64,000 bases of DNA, taken from assembly GCF_000317145.1 (NCBI RefSeq), contig NC_020053.1, positions 382,652 through 446,651 of the forward strand, written 5' to 3'. The first letter of the stretch is position 1. Every line of letters begins with the position of its first letter. The notes beneath the pieces are model-generated. The model did not search any database and was not told the origin of the DNA. It was given only the letters and a program-made list of their open reading frames with translations. Position numbers and translations under genes: made by a program. This document shows positions 8,232 through 15,788 of this stretch, in pieces. Source of the stretch: Chamaesiphon minutus PCC 6605 (lineage in GTDB: Bacteria; Cyanobacteriota; Cyanobacteriia; Cyanobacteriales; Chamaesiphonaceae).

Positions 8232-10220
8232 TCAGCGATTCTCGTTCCGAGAGGCTTCGCCAACGTCTCGCGAAGTAGCACCGATCTGTGGATAGTAACT
8301 GGAGTTTGAATTATTATGCTGTTTGGGATCTGCCTCAATTGCGGGTATTTCCTCATTGGGCAGATAATTCAGTTCGTCCTCTGGCTCGATAAAATCGGTT
8401 GAGCCAGTCGCGTTCCGTTCGCTTCTTTTCTTTAACCACCAAGCACTACCGCCCAGAATGCCCGCAACAGGTACTAATCCCCAAATGAGATAAGTTGGTA
8501 TTTGGTTTAGACTAACAGCTTCAGGTTTGGCTGCTGTTGTTGTTTTCTCCTCACTAGCTGGCTTCTTTTTTAAAGATTGGGCATAGAGTTGAGGCGCGCG
8601 TTTATTGACGACCAGATCGCCAGCAAATAGTCCGGTCTTGACTTCGACTAGATCGCCAACAGTTTGTCCGAGGGTGACGGTTGTGGGCTGATAGCTGTCG
8701 CCACTTTTGACATATACTAATTTCTCTTGGTCTGCTTCTACTACCGCACTAGCCGGAATTACGACGACAGGGGTAGTAATTTGACTTGTCGCCAGCTTGA
8801 TTTCAGCGAAAGTTCCGGCTTTGAGTAGCCCCTGGCTATTATCTAAGGTTGCTTGAACGGGAACTACGCGGCTCTGTAAGTCCACGGCTGTCCCAATTCG
8901 CGAGATTTGACCTGAAAACACTTTATCCGTCATTCCAGGCACTTTCACAGTGACCTGCTGACCGATTTTTAATCGTCCTAAATCCCGCTGGTAGATATTT
9001 GCCGTTGCCAACACCTGGCGATCGTCGGTAATCGTCATTAACCTCGCACCAGCATCGGCGACAGACTGCCCGATCGTGATTTCGCGATCGGAGATCGTCC
9101 CATCGATTGGAGCGGTAATAGAGACAATGCCCTCAGCATTCGCCCGATTTCCTAGTTGTGCCAGTCGCCCCTGGTAACTAGCATCGCTGAGCCTGAGCTG
9201 AGTTTGCGCGGCGGTTACGGCAGAGTTCGCTCTTTGGAATTGCGCTTGGGCTTCGACTACCGATTTTTGGTTCATCGCTCTGGCCAATTGCCCTGTGGCT
9301 TCGGCTACCTGCTTTTCGGCATCCCGCAATTCTCGCAGGGGCAGATCTGTCTCAGCTTTTCGCAAATCCGTTTCAGCTTGGGCTACTCCTGACTGACTTT
9401 GCGCCTTGACTAATGCAGTTCGCGCCTCGGCTAGTTTAGCCTGAGATTCCAACATCTGACGGCGTGCCAGTGCCCCACTCTTAACTAGTTCTACATCCTT
9501 TTGGTACCGTTCCTGGGCTAACTCTAGTTCGGTTCGAGCGGAGCTAATCTCAGCGGCAGCAATTTGTTGTTGACGCTGATAGCTATTTTTCGCCGCGCGG
9601 ACGATGGAGCCACTTTTGACTAGTTGTTGTTCTCGCGCCAACCTAGATTGAGCCGCAGTTAATTGACTCCGCGCCTGATTGGTTTCAGCGGTGGCGATTT
9701 CGACGATTTTTTGGTAGCTCTGTTGAGCGAGGTTGCGATCGGTTTGAGCTTGTTGGAGCAGAGCAAGAGCTGCCGATCGTTTTTCGAGGGAACTGGTTCG
9801 TAAGTCGTTGAGTTCGGGACTAGAGAGCGTCGCGAGGATTTGCCCTGCTTTGACTCTTGCCCCAGGCTGTACTAATAGTTGTACGAGTTTGCCCCGAATC
9901 GGTGCGGTGACTTCTACTTTTTTGCTGGGTAATAATTCGATTTGCCCAGTAGCAGAAATTTCGACATTCAAGCTTTGTTTTTTGGCGGCGACTGTTTGCA
10001 CGCCAATCTGTTGAGCGGTTGCACCATCGACCTGCACCTTGGTACTTTTCGTTCCTTCTTGAGAGCCAAATTCGTCACCATGCCCACCATGAGCGAGTGC
10101 TGATGGCGATACTAGCGAGATCCAGACGGGTAGTAATAGCCAGCTTAACCACCCCACTGCGCGGACGGCTGGAGTGAGATTTGACGATGAAGCTATGTGT
10201 GATTTGGTATTTATAGCCAT
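8232..10220 (-). CDS. HlyD/CusB-type membrane fusion protein
   Basis: 662 aa, longer than most CusB/CzcB adaptors. After a signal/anchor segment and a His-rich stretch (AHGGHGDE, possible metal site) come an N-terminal barrel/lipoyl half (IRGKLVQLLVQPGARVKAGQ), a very long Ala/Gln-rich alpha-helical hairpin (about residues 130-350), the second lipoyl half (VSITAPIDGTISDREITIGQ), beta-barrel domains, and a C-terminal helix YLIWGLVPVAGILGGSAWWL with acidic tail. It links the RND pump to the TolC-like channel. The last ~12 residues come from a palindromic repeat. A regulator direct repeat lies 45 bp upstream. Confidence 0.92.
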   Translation of the reverse strand: MAINTKSHIASSSNLTPAVRAVGWLSWLLLPVWISLVSPSALAHGGHGDEFGSQEGTKSTKVQVDGATAQQIGVQTVAAKKQSLNVEISATGQIELLPSKKVEVTAPIRGKLVQLLVQPGARVKAGQILATLSSPELNDLRTSSLEKRSAALALLQQAQTDRNLAQQSYQKIVEIATAETNQARSQLTAAQSRLAREQQLVKSGSIVRAAKNSYQRQQQIAAAEISSARTELELAQERYQKDVELVKSGALARRQMLESQAKLAEARTALVKAQSQSGVAQAETDLRKAETDLPLRELRDAEKQVAEATGQLARAMNQKSVVEAQAQFQRANSAVTAAQTQLRLSDASYQGRLAQLGNRANAEGIVSITAPIDGTISDREITIGQSVADAGARLMTITDDRQVLATANIYQRDLGRLKIGQQVTVKVPGMTDKVFSGQISRIGTAVDLQSRVVPVQATLDNSQGLLKAGTFAEIKLATSQITTPVVVIPASAVVEADQEKLVYVKSGDSYQPTTVTLGQTVGDLVEVKTGLFAGDLVVNKRAPQLYAQSLKKKPASEEKTTTAAKPEAVSLNQIPTYLIWGLVPVAGILGGSAWWLKKRSERNATGSTDFIEPEDELNYLPNEEIPAIEADPKQHNNSNSSYYPQIGATSRDVGEASRNENR
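8241..8275. repeat. Palindromic repeat at the fusion-protein C-terminus
   Basis: CTCGTTCCGAGAGGCTTCGC then CAACGTCTCGCGAAG; on the minus strand GTTGGCGAAGCCTCT, the same core as the repeats at 741-841. It encodes ..SRDVGEASRNE at the end of the membrane fusion protein. Confidence 0.6.
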
Positions 10221-10264
10221 AGTTGCTCAACTAAACGCCGATAGTTCCTAGTTTTACAGTGCTA

Positions 10265-10283
10265 GATGAAAACCAGATGAATT
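10265..10283 (-). promoter_or_regulatory. CopR-type direct repeat, efflux operon promoter
   Basis: Minus strand AATTCATC-TGG-TTTTCATC, 45 bp before the fusion-protein start, followed by a TGTAAAACT -10-like stretch. It would control the fusion protein, 86-aa protein, pump and TerC-like gene together. Confidence 0.65.
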
Positions 10284-10298
10284 CATTTAAATTTCACG
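10280..10298 (+). promoter_or_regulatory. Degenerate CopR-type repeat for the TolC-like gene
   Basis: Plus strand AATTCATTTAAATTTCACG: the same two TTCA cores 11 bp apart, overlapping the divergent site, followed by GGTTTTAAACT. It points toward the outer-membrane-factor gene 140 bp downstream. Weaker match than the other sites. Confidence 0.4.
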
Positions 10299-10437
10299 AA
10301 CGGGTTTTAAACTGAGTATCTGACTGAGCCAATGGCAAGTTGTGACTAGTGCCTAATGTTGAAAGCAATTCTTTAACACAGTCGCTGGAGCAAGAGCAGC
10401 TTCCGATCTAAATACCCGATCTCTTAGACAATCGAAC

Positions 10438-12015
10438 ATGCTAACTCTAATTAAATTCATTCATCTATTAAATACAAGGAGCCAATCTTCACAGGAGATT
10501 TTGCACCAACAGACAAATTTACAAACTAGTCGCCTTCCAATTGAAGCTGAAGCACCTCCACTGAATAATCACCAAATTGCGAGCGGATTTCAAATAATTT
10601 GGGCGATTATTGTGTTGGGTTTGGGCGGATTAGGCAGGATCGAACCCACTCAGGCAAAATCTCTGGTAAGCGATAAATCGTCACAGATTCTCGCCCAAAC
10701 TACTCCTGCGACCCCAACACCTAACATTAATACCAAGATTCAAAATAACCTCAATCTTCCCACAACAGGTAATGAGGTTCAGATTACTGGTAACAAATCT
10801 CTCACTCTGAAACAAGCGATCGACATCGCATTTGGTAACAATCGGGAAGTTCAAGCCGCTCGGCTGATAGTAAATCGCTCTCAAGTCGGAATTAGTGAAG
10901 CCCAAGCCGCTCAAGCAGTGCAAGTAGGATTGACAAGTACCCTCCAAAATCAAGGATCGCCATTAATTATTGGGACACAATCACAATTTGGCAGCAACAC
11001 TAGTACAAATATCCAAGGTGGACTTCAAGCCACCTATAATATCCTAAGCGCAGGTCGAAATCAGAGTAGTGTTCGCGCCGCCGAAGAGCAAGTTAACTTC
11101 GACAGGCTCGATCTAATTCGGGTCGAACAATTGGTACGCAGTCAGGTCATCACTGCATACTACGACCTCCAAGCCGCCGATTCATCAGTTATCATCAATC
11201 AAGCCGCTGTCATAGATGCGACGCGCAGCTTGAGCGATGCTCAACTCCAAGAAAAAGCTGGCATCGGTACGAAATTTGATATCCTCCGCGCCCAAGTCCA
11301 ACTGGCTACTGCCGACCGAGATCTCACCAATGCTCAAGGACAACAGCAAACCGCCCGTAAAAAGATTGCCCAGCTACTAAGTGTCGATAACAATACTGAA
11401 TTTAAAGCCGCCGATACCGTGCGTGAGGTAGGGGCTTGGGGCTATTCTTTGGAAGATAGTGTGGTCTTAGCATACAAAAATCGCCCCGAAGTCAAGCAAC
11501 AACTAGTCCGTCGCACGATCGGCCAACAACAACAAATTGTCGCTGCTGCGGCTGACTCCGCTCAAGTCGATCTTTTTGCCAACTACACTTTGGCCAAAAG
11601 CCTGACAACTTCTAATTCTGCCCAAGATAACTATAGTATCGGCGCACAGTTGAGGTGGAACTTCTTTGATGGTGGTTTTGCCAGAGCTGGCTCAAATAGA
11701 GAACGAGTCAATCAAGAGATTTTTGAAAACCAGTTTACGACTACGCGAAATCAAGTTCGATTTGAAGTCGAACAAGCTTACAACAGTCTCGGCTCCAATC
11801 AAAAAAATATCGCGACTTCTACCCAGCCTCTCAAACAAGCGGAGGAAAGTCTCAAACTAGCTCGTCTGCGCTTTCAGGCGGGAGTAGGTACGCAAACTGA
11901 TGTCATTCAAGCCCAAACCGAACTCGCGCGCGCTCGTGGGAACCGCATCACGGCGATTATCGATTACAATCGCGCCCTATCTAGTCTCCGTGTCGCAACA
12001 CTTACAGGTGAATAA
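10438..12015 (+). CDS. TolC-like outer membrane efflux factor
   Basis: 525 aa. Outer-membrane channel of a tripartite efflux system, divergent from its partner genes. An N-terminal extension with a hydrophobic segment (FQIIWAIIVLGLGGLG) and a Pro/Gln/Thr linker is followed by two OEP repeats with long helices: LTLKQAIDIAFGNNREVQAA opens the first, YSLEDSVVLAYKNRPEVKQQ the second. The second ends with the typical RLRFQAGVGTQTDVIQAQ...RGNRITAIIDYNRALSSL. Full length and intact. A strong terminator follows at 12052. Confidence 0.93.
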   Translation: MLTLIKFIHLLNTRSQSSQEILHQQTNLQTSRLPIEAEAPPLNNHQIASGFQIIWAIIVLGLGGLGRIEPTQAKSLVSDKSSQILAQTTPATPTPNINTKIQNNLNLPTTGNEVQITGNKSLTLKQAIDIAFGNNREVQAARLIVNRSQVGISEAQAAQAVQVGLTSTLQNQGSPLIIGTQSQFGSNTSTNIQGGLQATYNILSAGRNQSSVRAAEEQVNFDRLDLIRVEQLVRSQVITAYYDLQAADSSVIINQAAVIDATRSLSDAQLQEKAGIGTKFDILRAQVQLATADRDLTNAQGQQQTARKKIAQLLSVDNNTEFKAADTVREVGAWGYSLEDSVVLAYKNRPEVKQQLVRRTIGQQQQIVAAAADSAQVDLFANYTLAKSLTTSNSAQDNYSIGAQLRWNFFDGGFARAGSNRERVNQEIFENQFTTTRNQVRFEVEQAYNSLGSNQKNIATSTQPLKQAEESLKLARLRFQAGVGTQTDVIQAQTELARARGNRITAIIDYNRALSSLRVATLTGE

Positions 12016-12051
12016 CTCGATCTAGCAGAGCATTAGCGTTTTATAAATGAC

Positions 12052-12085
12052 TAAGGGAAGTGCGGCAGTTGCCGCACTTCCCTTA
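12052..12085. terminator. Bidirectional terminator between convergent genes
   Basis: Perfect 16-bp stem TAAGGGAAGTGCGGCA / TGCCGCACTTCCCTTA with a 2-nt loop, followed by AAAATT, placed between the TolC-like gene (+) and the 75-aa gene (-). Confidence 0.8.
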
Positions 12086-12148
12086 AAATTCAACTTAGAT
12101 ATTTACCTAAATTTTTAATGTCGAATTTTCTTGGATAAGAATACCAAC

Positions 12149-12376
12149 TTAGGCTTTCGATGCTTTCTTTGGTTTATTTACTTTCTTACCTGTAGGATGT
12201 TTATGAGGTTTTCCTTGTTTGTTGAATATAGCTACTTCACGAGTTTGGCTGCGAACTGACAGTGGACTAGAGGTAGAAGCATTATTGCTATATTCATTGG
12301 CATAGCTAACTTGACTCAAGACTAAAGTAGCCATCATGCTAGCAATAGAACCCATTAAAATGTTCTGCTTTTTCAT
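12149..12376 (-). CDS. 75-aa exported Lys/His-rich protein
   Basis: MKKQNILMGSIASMMATLVL is a clear signal peptide with a likely cut after SYA. The mature part ends in a strongly basic tail (KQGKPHKHPTGKKVNK...) with two His. No family recognised. A regulator direct repeat is present upstream (12545-12563), with a longer leader (169 bp) than other island genes. Likely a periplasmic or cell-surface protein made under metal stress; this role is inferred from promoter context only. Confidence 0.65.
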   Translation of the reverse strand: MKKQNILMGSIASMMATLVLSQVSYANEYSNNASTSSPLSVRSQTREVAIFNKQGKPHKHPTGKKVNKPKKASKA

Positions 12377-12544
12377 TTAGAGTAATTCCCGATCGGTTTA
12401 TAGATGTGAAGCCGTTTACAGCATTTATTAATATCGTGAAAATCACGATATGTACAAGTCTATCTCATTCGATCGTTTAACCACGATCGACATAATTCGC
12501 TGCATTATAAATACTATATCTAAGTCTAGATTCTACGAGATTAA

Positions 12545-12563
12545 TATGAAATTAAGATGAAAA
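12545..12563 (-). promoter_or_regulatory. CopR-type direct repeat, 75-aa gene promoter
   Basis: Minus strand TTTTCATC-TTA-ATTTCATA, 11-bp period, then TTAATCTCGTAGAATC (possible -10 TAGAAT). It lies in the 400-bp gap between the 75-aa and 124-aa genes; no other feature was found in that gap. Confidence 0.55.
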
Positions 12564-12776
12564 ATTAGATTTAAAATTAATCTAATTTTTTACCAAAACT
12601 TTAGCATTTAATTATTTTATAACCAAATTTTGATGAGCGTTCGCTATGACGATCGCTACGAAAAATCACCTCAAAGCTTGAGATGATGAGAAGCTCAATT
12701 GTTACGCAGGATCTGTGATTTCCAAATATTCGTTAGACAGCTCTGTGACATTGGGGTCAAAATATACACGTCCAGT

Positions 12777-13151
12777 TTAAAACTGTATCGATTTAAACTG
12801 AAGATCTACATAACCCAGATAACTGCGATCGGCGATCGCTTGTGGTGGTAATCTTTTAGAATTAATTGCTGCTTTAACTAAATCTTTAGCAGTAATTTTT
12901 CCAGTTCTGATACCATAAATAAACGAGCCAAATCCAGGAATAAAATGATCCCGATATTGACCCTGATAAGCACTAGTAACTAAATCAAATGGAGTGATAT
13001 ATCCTAAAGAAGGGCGATCGGCTGCCAGCATTAATGGTCTAAATGTTTCTGATTTTGTCACTACTTCGGTTTTACCTCGTGCTTCTACAGATGTGTTTGC
13101 AGTTAATAAAATAGCAACAACTGCTAAGCCGATCGACAGATAACGTTTCAT
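12777..13151 (-). CDS. Exported paralogue A (124 aa), unknown function
   Basis: Signal peptide MKRYLSIGLAVVAILLTANT with cleavage near VEA. The mature protein shares YITPFDLVTSAYQGQYRDH, IPGFGSFIYGIRTGKITAKD and DLVKAAI with the neighbouring paralogue at 13554, so the pair arose by tandem duplication. The mature part has no cysteines, and no family is recognised. A regulator direct repeat lies exactly 60 bp upstream, as for the paralogue. Probably a periplasmic protein of the metal response. Confidence 0.75.
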   Translation of the reverse strand: MKRYLSIGLAVVAILLTANTSVEARGKTEVVTKSETFRPLMLAADRPSLGYITPFDLVTSAYQGQYRDHFIPGFGSFIYGIRTGKITAKDLVKAAINSKRLPPQAIADRSYLGYVDLQFKSIQF

Positions 13152-13210
13152 AAAAATGTACCTTTTACTTTGGATCGAATAACCTCTCTATTTACAGATT
13201 AACAATATGA

Positions 13211-13229
13211 TATGAAATTCTAATGAAAA
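13211..13229 (-). promoter_or_regulatory. CopR-type direct repeat, paralogue A promoter
   Basis: Minus strand TTTTCATT-AGA-ATTTCATA, then TCATATTGTTAATCTGTAAA. Same 60-bp distance to the ATG as in paralogue B. Confidence 0.6.
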
Positions 13230-13374
13230 TACAATAAAATTGAGGTGAATTTTAATTCAATATCAATAGCATTAAGTTGCTAACATTAATTCTCTATAGA
13301 ATATCATCAGTTTGCCTTTCATTGCTATTTCTTTACCAATAAAATTTTGCTTCAGAGCTGAATTCAAAAGATAA

Positions 13375-13413
13375 CGAATGAATGGTTGGAAGTAACTTCC
13401 AACCATTCATTCG
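13375..13413. terminator. 19-bp perfect hairpin after paralogue B
   Basis: CGAATGAATGGTTGGAAGT and its exact reverse complement around a single central A, in the gap between the two paralogues. Most likely the transcription terminator of the 120-aa gene. The rest of this 400-bp gap holds the promoter site at 13211 and a degenerate palindromic repeat near 13485-13515. Confidence 0.6.
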
Positions 13414-13553
13414 ACAAGGTAAATATATAATCGAGAACTATTTGTAACTTGAGTATGACTTTCTCAATCGGTTAGCTGTTACAGCAAATCTCGTTGGCAT
13501 AGCCTCGCCGCTGGCATTACTGAATGAGAATTTTTTTGGTGTAAGTACCTAAC

Positions 13554-13916
13554 TTAAAATCTGAATCCTTTTAGTTGAAACTCAACATTACTAAGGTAAT
13601 CGCGATCGTTAATCATTTCTGGGAGTAAACTTCCCGACTCAATTGCTGCTTTGACTAGATCTTTAGCAGTAATTTTTCCAGTTCGAGCACCATCGATTAA
13701 TGAAGAAAATCCAGGAATAGAGTGCGCCCGGTATTGACCCTGATAAGCACTACCAACTAATTCAAATGGAGTTACATATTTTGGGGTAGGAATGTTATAA
13801 CTTAATTGAGTTGTGGGCGTTGCGATCGGTTCTGTTCGACCGCGTGCTTGTGCGGACGTGCTTACAGATAATGAAATGGCAACAATTGATAAACTAGTCA
13901 GGAATAAGCGTTTCAT
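13554..13916 (-). CDS. Exported paralogue B (120 aa), unknown function
   Basis: Signal peptide MKRLFLTSLSIVAISLSVST cut near AQA. The mature part matches paralogue A: YVTPFELVGSAYQGQYRAH, IPGFSSLIDGARTGKITAKD, DLVKAAI. Regulator direct repeat 60 bp upstream. Function unknown. The conserved block around AYQGQYR..IPGF is the likely functional core, since the N- and C-terminal ends have diverged. Confidence 0.75.
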   Translation of the reverse strand: MKRLFLTSLSIVAISLSVSTSAQARGRTEPIATPTTQLSYNIPTPKYVTPFELVGSAYQGQYRAHSIPGFSSLIDGARTGKITAKDLVKAAIESGSLLPEMINDRDYLSNVEFQLKGFRF

Positions 13917-13975
13917 AAAAATGTACCTCTTGGATCGAACTGAATAACCTCTCTATTTAAAGATTAACAATGTGA

Positions 13976-13994
13976 TATGAAATCAAAGTGAAAA
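13976..13994 (-). promoter_or_regulatory. CopR-type direct repeat, paralogue B promoter
   Basis: Minus strand TTTTCACT-TTG-ATTTCATA followed by TCACATTGTTAATCTTTAAA. The leader is nearly identical to that of paralogue A, so the promoter was duplicated with the gene. Confidence 0.6.
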
Positions 13995-14109
13995 CAATAT
14001 GAGATTGAGATGAATTTTAATTTGATTTAAACCTTAATTTAATTGCTAGCGATCCAGAATAAACTTATAGTCATCTAAGTCATCGCATACCGCTATCAAA
14101 ATTCAATTA

Positions 14110-14137
14110 GGGGATGTAAGCGATTGCTTATATCCCC
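14110..14137. terminator. Hairpin downstream of the copM-like gene
   Basis: GGGGAT-G-TAAGC-GATT-GCTTA-T-ATCCCC, a stem with one mismatch, 34 bp past the stop codon of the minus-strand DUF305 gene. Confidence 0.5.
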
Positions 14138-14170
14138 ATTCACACTTCAGATCGGATAAAATTTTACTAC

Positions 14171-14845
14171 CTATCTACTTGCAGACCATTCTTTCTGCCA
14201 TTGAGTCATCTGAGCGATCTCTGCCTGTTGAGATGTAATTATATTTCGAGCGAGTTTTTTCATCTCTGGACGTTTGGATTTTTTCAATAAATCTTGTCCC
14301 ATTGTCACGGCACCTTGATGATGGGGAATCATCGCATCGAGAAATCTGCGATCGAATCCAGCATCGGCTTTACCCAATGACATACTCATCATCATTGACT
14401 GTTTATGTTCGGCGGTCATTGCCATTTCATGATTCATGGCAGAGTGCCACATCATCGGTGTTGCTGATGCTTTGGGATACCATTGTTTGCGCCACTGTTG
14501 CATCTGGGCGATTTCTTTTTTCTGTTCGGTAATAATGCTATTAGCCAGTTTAATTAGTTCGGGTCTTTTAGATTTTTGGAGAACTTCTTGCGCCATTACC
14601 AAGGCACCTTGGTGATGGGGAATCATACTATCGATAAAGCGCAGGTCGTAGTTAGCATCAGCAGGCCCGATATCCATATTATGATTCATACCACCGTGGT
14701 TCATGCCACCGTGGTTCATCCCCCCACTTTGGGCGAGTGTTGAATTCGACCCCCGATTTGTTAAATTAGCAATCGCTAAGGAGCCGAAACCAATCCCGCC
14801 TAAGATAAGAGCAATCGGTGCGAGTAATTTAACTTTAAAATTCAT
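14171..14845 (-). CDS. copM: Tandem DUF305 copper-binding protein, CopM-like
   Basis: 224 aa from the internal ATG at 14845. I prefer it over the ATG at 14875 because it gives a normal signal peptide (MNFKVKLLAPIALILGGIGF) and because the regulator site and -10 would place the transcript start downstream of 14875. After a His/Met-rich linker (GGMNHGGMNHGGMNH) come two DUF305 domains, each with the metal-ligand motif MIPHHQGA. Synechocystis CopM, a periplasmic/extracellular copper-binding protein, is of this family and also neighbours copRS. Likely role: buffering or export of periplasmic Cu(I). Confidence 0.85.
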   Translation of the reverse strand: MNFKVKLLAPIALILGGIGFGSLAIANLTNRGSNSTLAQSGGMNHGGMNHGGMNHNMDIGPADANYDLRFIDSMIPHHQGALVMAQEVLQKSKRPELIKLANSIITEQKKEIAQMQQWRKQWYPKASATPMMWHSAMNHEMAMTAEHKQSMMMSMSLGKADAGFDRRFLDAMIPHHQGAVTMGQDLLKKSKRPEMKKLARNIITSQQAEIAQMTQWQKEWSASR

Positions 14846-14897
14846 GAGTGCTAGAAATAATTGTAATGTTGACATTACATAAGATCCTAGCGAGATG

Positions 14898-14954
14898 AGA
14901 TGAAATTAAGATGAAATAATCAGTTAAGCTGATTATTTCATCTTAATTTCATCT
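14898..14954. promoter_or_regulatory. 26-bp inverted repeat holding two divergent CopR-type sites
   Basis: Arms 14898-14923 and 14929-14954 are exact reverse complements around a 5-nt centre. Each arm holds one full direct repeat, ATTTCATC-TTA-ATTTCATC: one (14899-14917) reading toward copM, the other (14935-14953) toward the regulator. The site therefore serves both divergent units and implies autoregulation. Confidence 0.75.
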
Positions 14955-15045
14955 AGTTAGGCGACGATCGTAGTTACTAAGATTTTACCGATCGAAGATA
15001 AACCAGACTCAGGTGCCCTTAATTAGGGAACGATTACGGTTAAGT

Positions 15046-15768
15046 ATGAAAATTTTACTCATCGAAGACGAGCCAGACTTAGGTGCCATCATCCAGAAAA
15101 TCCTCTCTCGCCATCAATATGTAGTAGATTGGGCGGAAGATGGCAAAACTGGCTGGGAATATTTAACCAACAATCGTTTGCGTAGTATCTCCGCTGGAGA
15201 AACAACCTATGCGTTGGCAATTATCGATTGGATGTTGCCCAAAATGTCTGGAATCGAGATTTGTCAGCGGTTACGAGCAGAAAAATATACTCTACCCATC
15301 CTGATGTTGACTGCCAAAGATCGGATGGAGAATAAAATTACCGGATTGGATGCTGGAGCCGATGACTATCTAGTCAAACCCTTTGGGATGGAAGAACTCC
15401 TAGCTAGACTTCGCGCTCTGCAACGCCGCGCCCAAGTATTTCAAGCAGAGCGATTGCAAGTGGGAAATCTACGACTAGACTATGGTAATAATGCGATCGT
15501 GACAATCGACCGCCAGGGACGCGAACAGTCTGGGAGTCTGACAGCCAAAGAATTTCAACTTTTAGAATACCTCATGCAACATCCCGATCGAACCCTCACC
15601 CACGACCAAATTCGCAATCGGATTTGGCCGCTCGATTCAGAGTCGGCGAGTAATGTTGTCGCCGCCCAAATTCGGCTATTGCGGAAAAAGTTAACTGAAT
15701 TAGGCTGTGAGAGTTCGATTGAAACTATGCGCGGATTTGGATATCGCATCAATTCTATTCATAAATAG
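15046..15768 (+). CDS. copR: OmpR-family response regulator, CopR-like
   Basis: 240 aa from the ATG at 15046 (MKILLIEDEPDLG); an upstream GTG at 15013 would add a non-family leader. The receiver domain has the acidic pocket EDE, phosphorylated Asp in IIDWMLP (residue 61), conserved T in MLTAKD and K in DDYLVKPF. A C-terminal winged helix follows (LTAKEFQLLEYLMQHPDRTL ... GFGYRI). The receiver has about 8 extra residues (RLRSISAGE) before IIDWM, encoded by a palindromic repeat. It probably binds the 11-bp-period direct repeats throughout 1-15 kb, including its own promoter. Confidence 0.9.
   Translation: MKILLIEDEPDLGAIIQKILSRHQYVVDWAEDGKTGWEYLTNNRLRSISAGETTYALAIIDWMLPKMSGIEICQRLRAEKYTLPILMLTAKDRMENKITGLDAGADDYLVKPFGMEELLARLRALQRRAQVFQAERLQVGNLRLDYGNNAIVTIDRQGREQSGSLTAKEFQLLEYLMQHPDRTLTHDQIRNRIWPLDSESASNVVAAQIRLLRKKLTELGCESSIETMRGFGYRINSIHK
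15181..15210. repeat. Palindromic repeat inside the receiver domain
   Basis: GTATCTCCGCTGGAGAAACA resembles CTCTCCTGTGGAGAAACG in the repeat at 799-841. It lies in frame between the receiver helix 2 and the phosphorylation site, and explains the extra residues there. Confidence 0.45.
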
Positions 15769-15788
15769 ATAATTATCAATCATTAACA

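Noticed and set aside
14846..14875. ATG at 14875 as start of the copM-like gene
   Set aside because: It would lie at or upstream of the predicted transcript start set by the regulator repeat and would spoil the signal peptide; the ATG at 14845 fits both.
15013..15045. GTG at 15013 as start of the response regulator
   Set aside because: It adds 11 residues before the conserved MKILLIEDE start; the ATG at 15046 is the usual family start.
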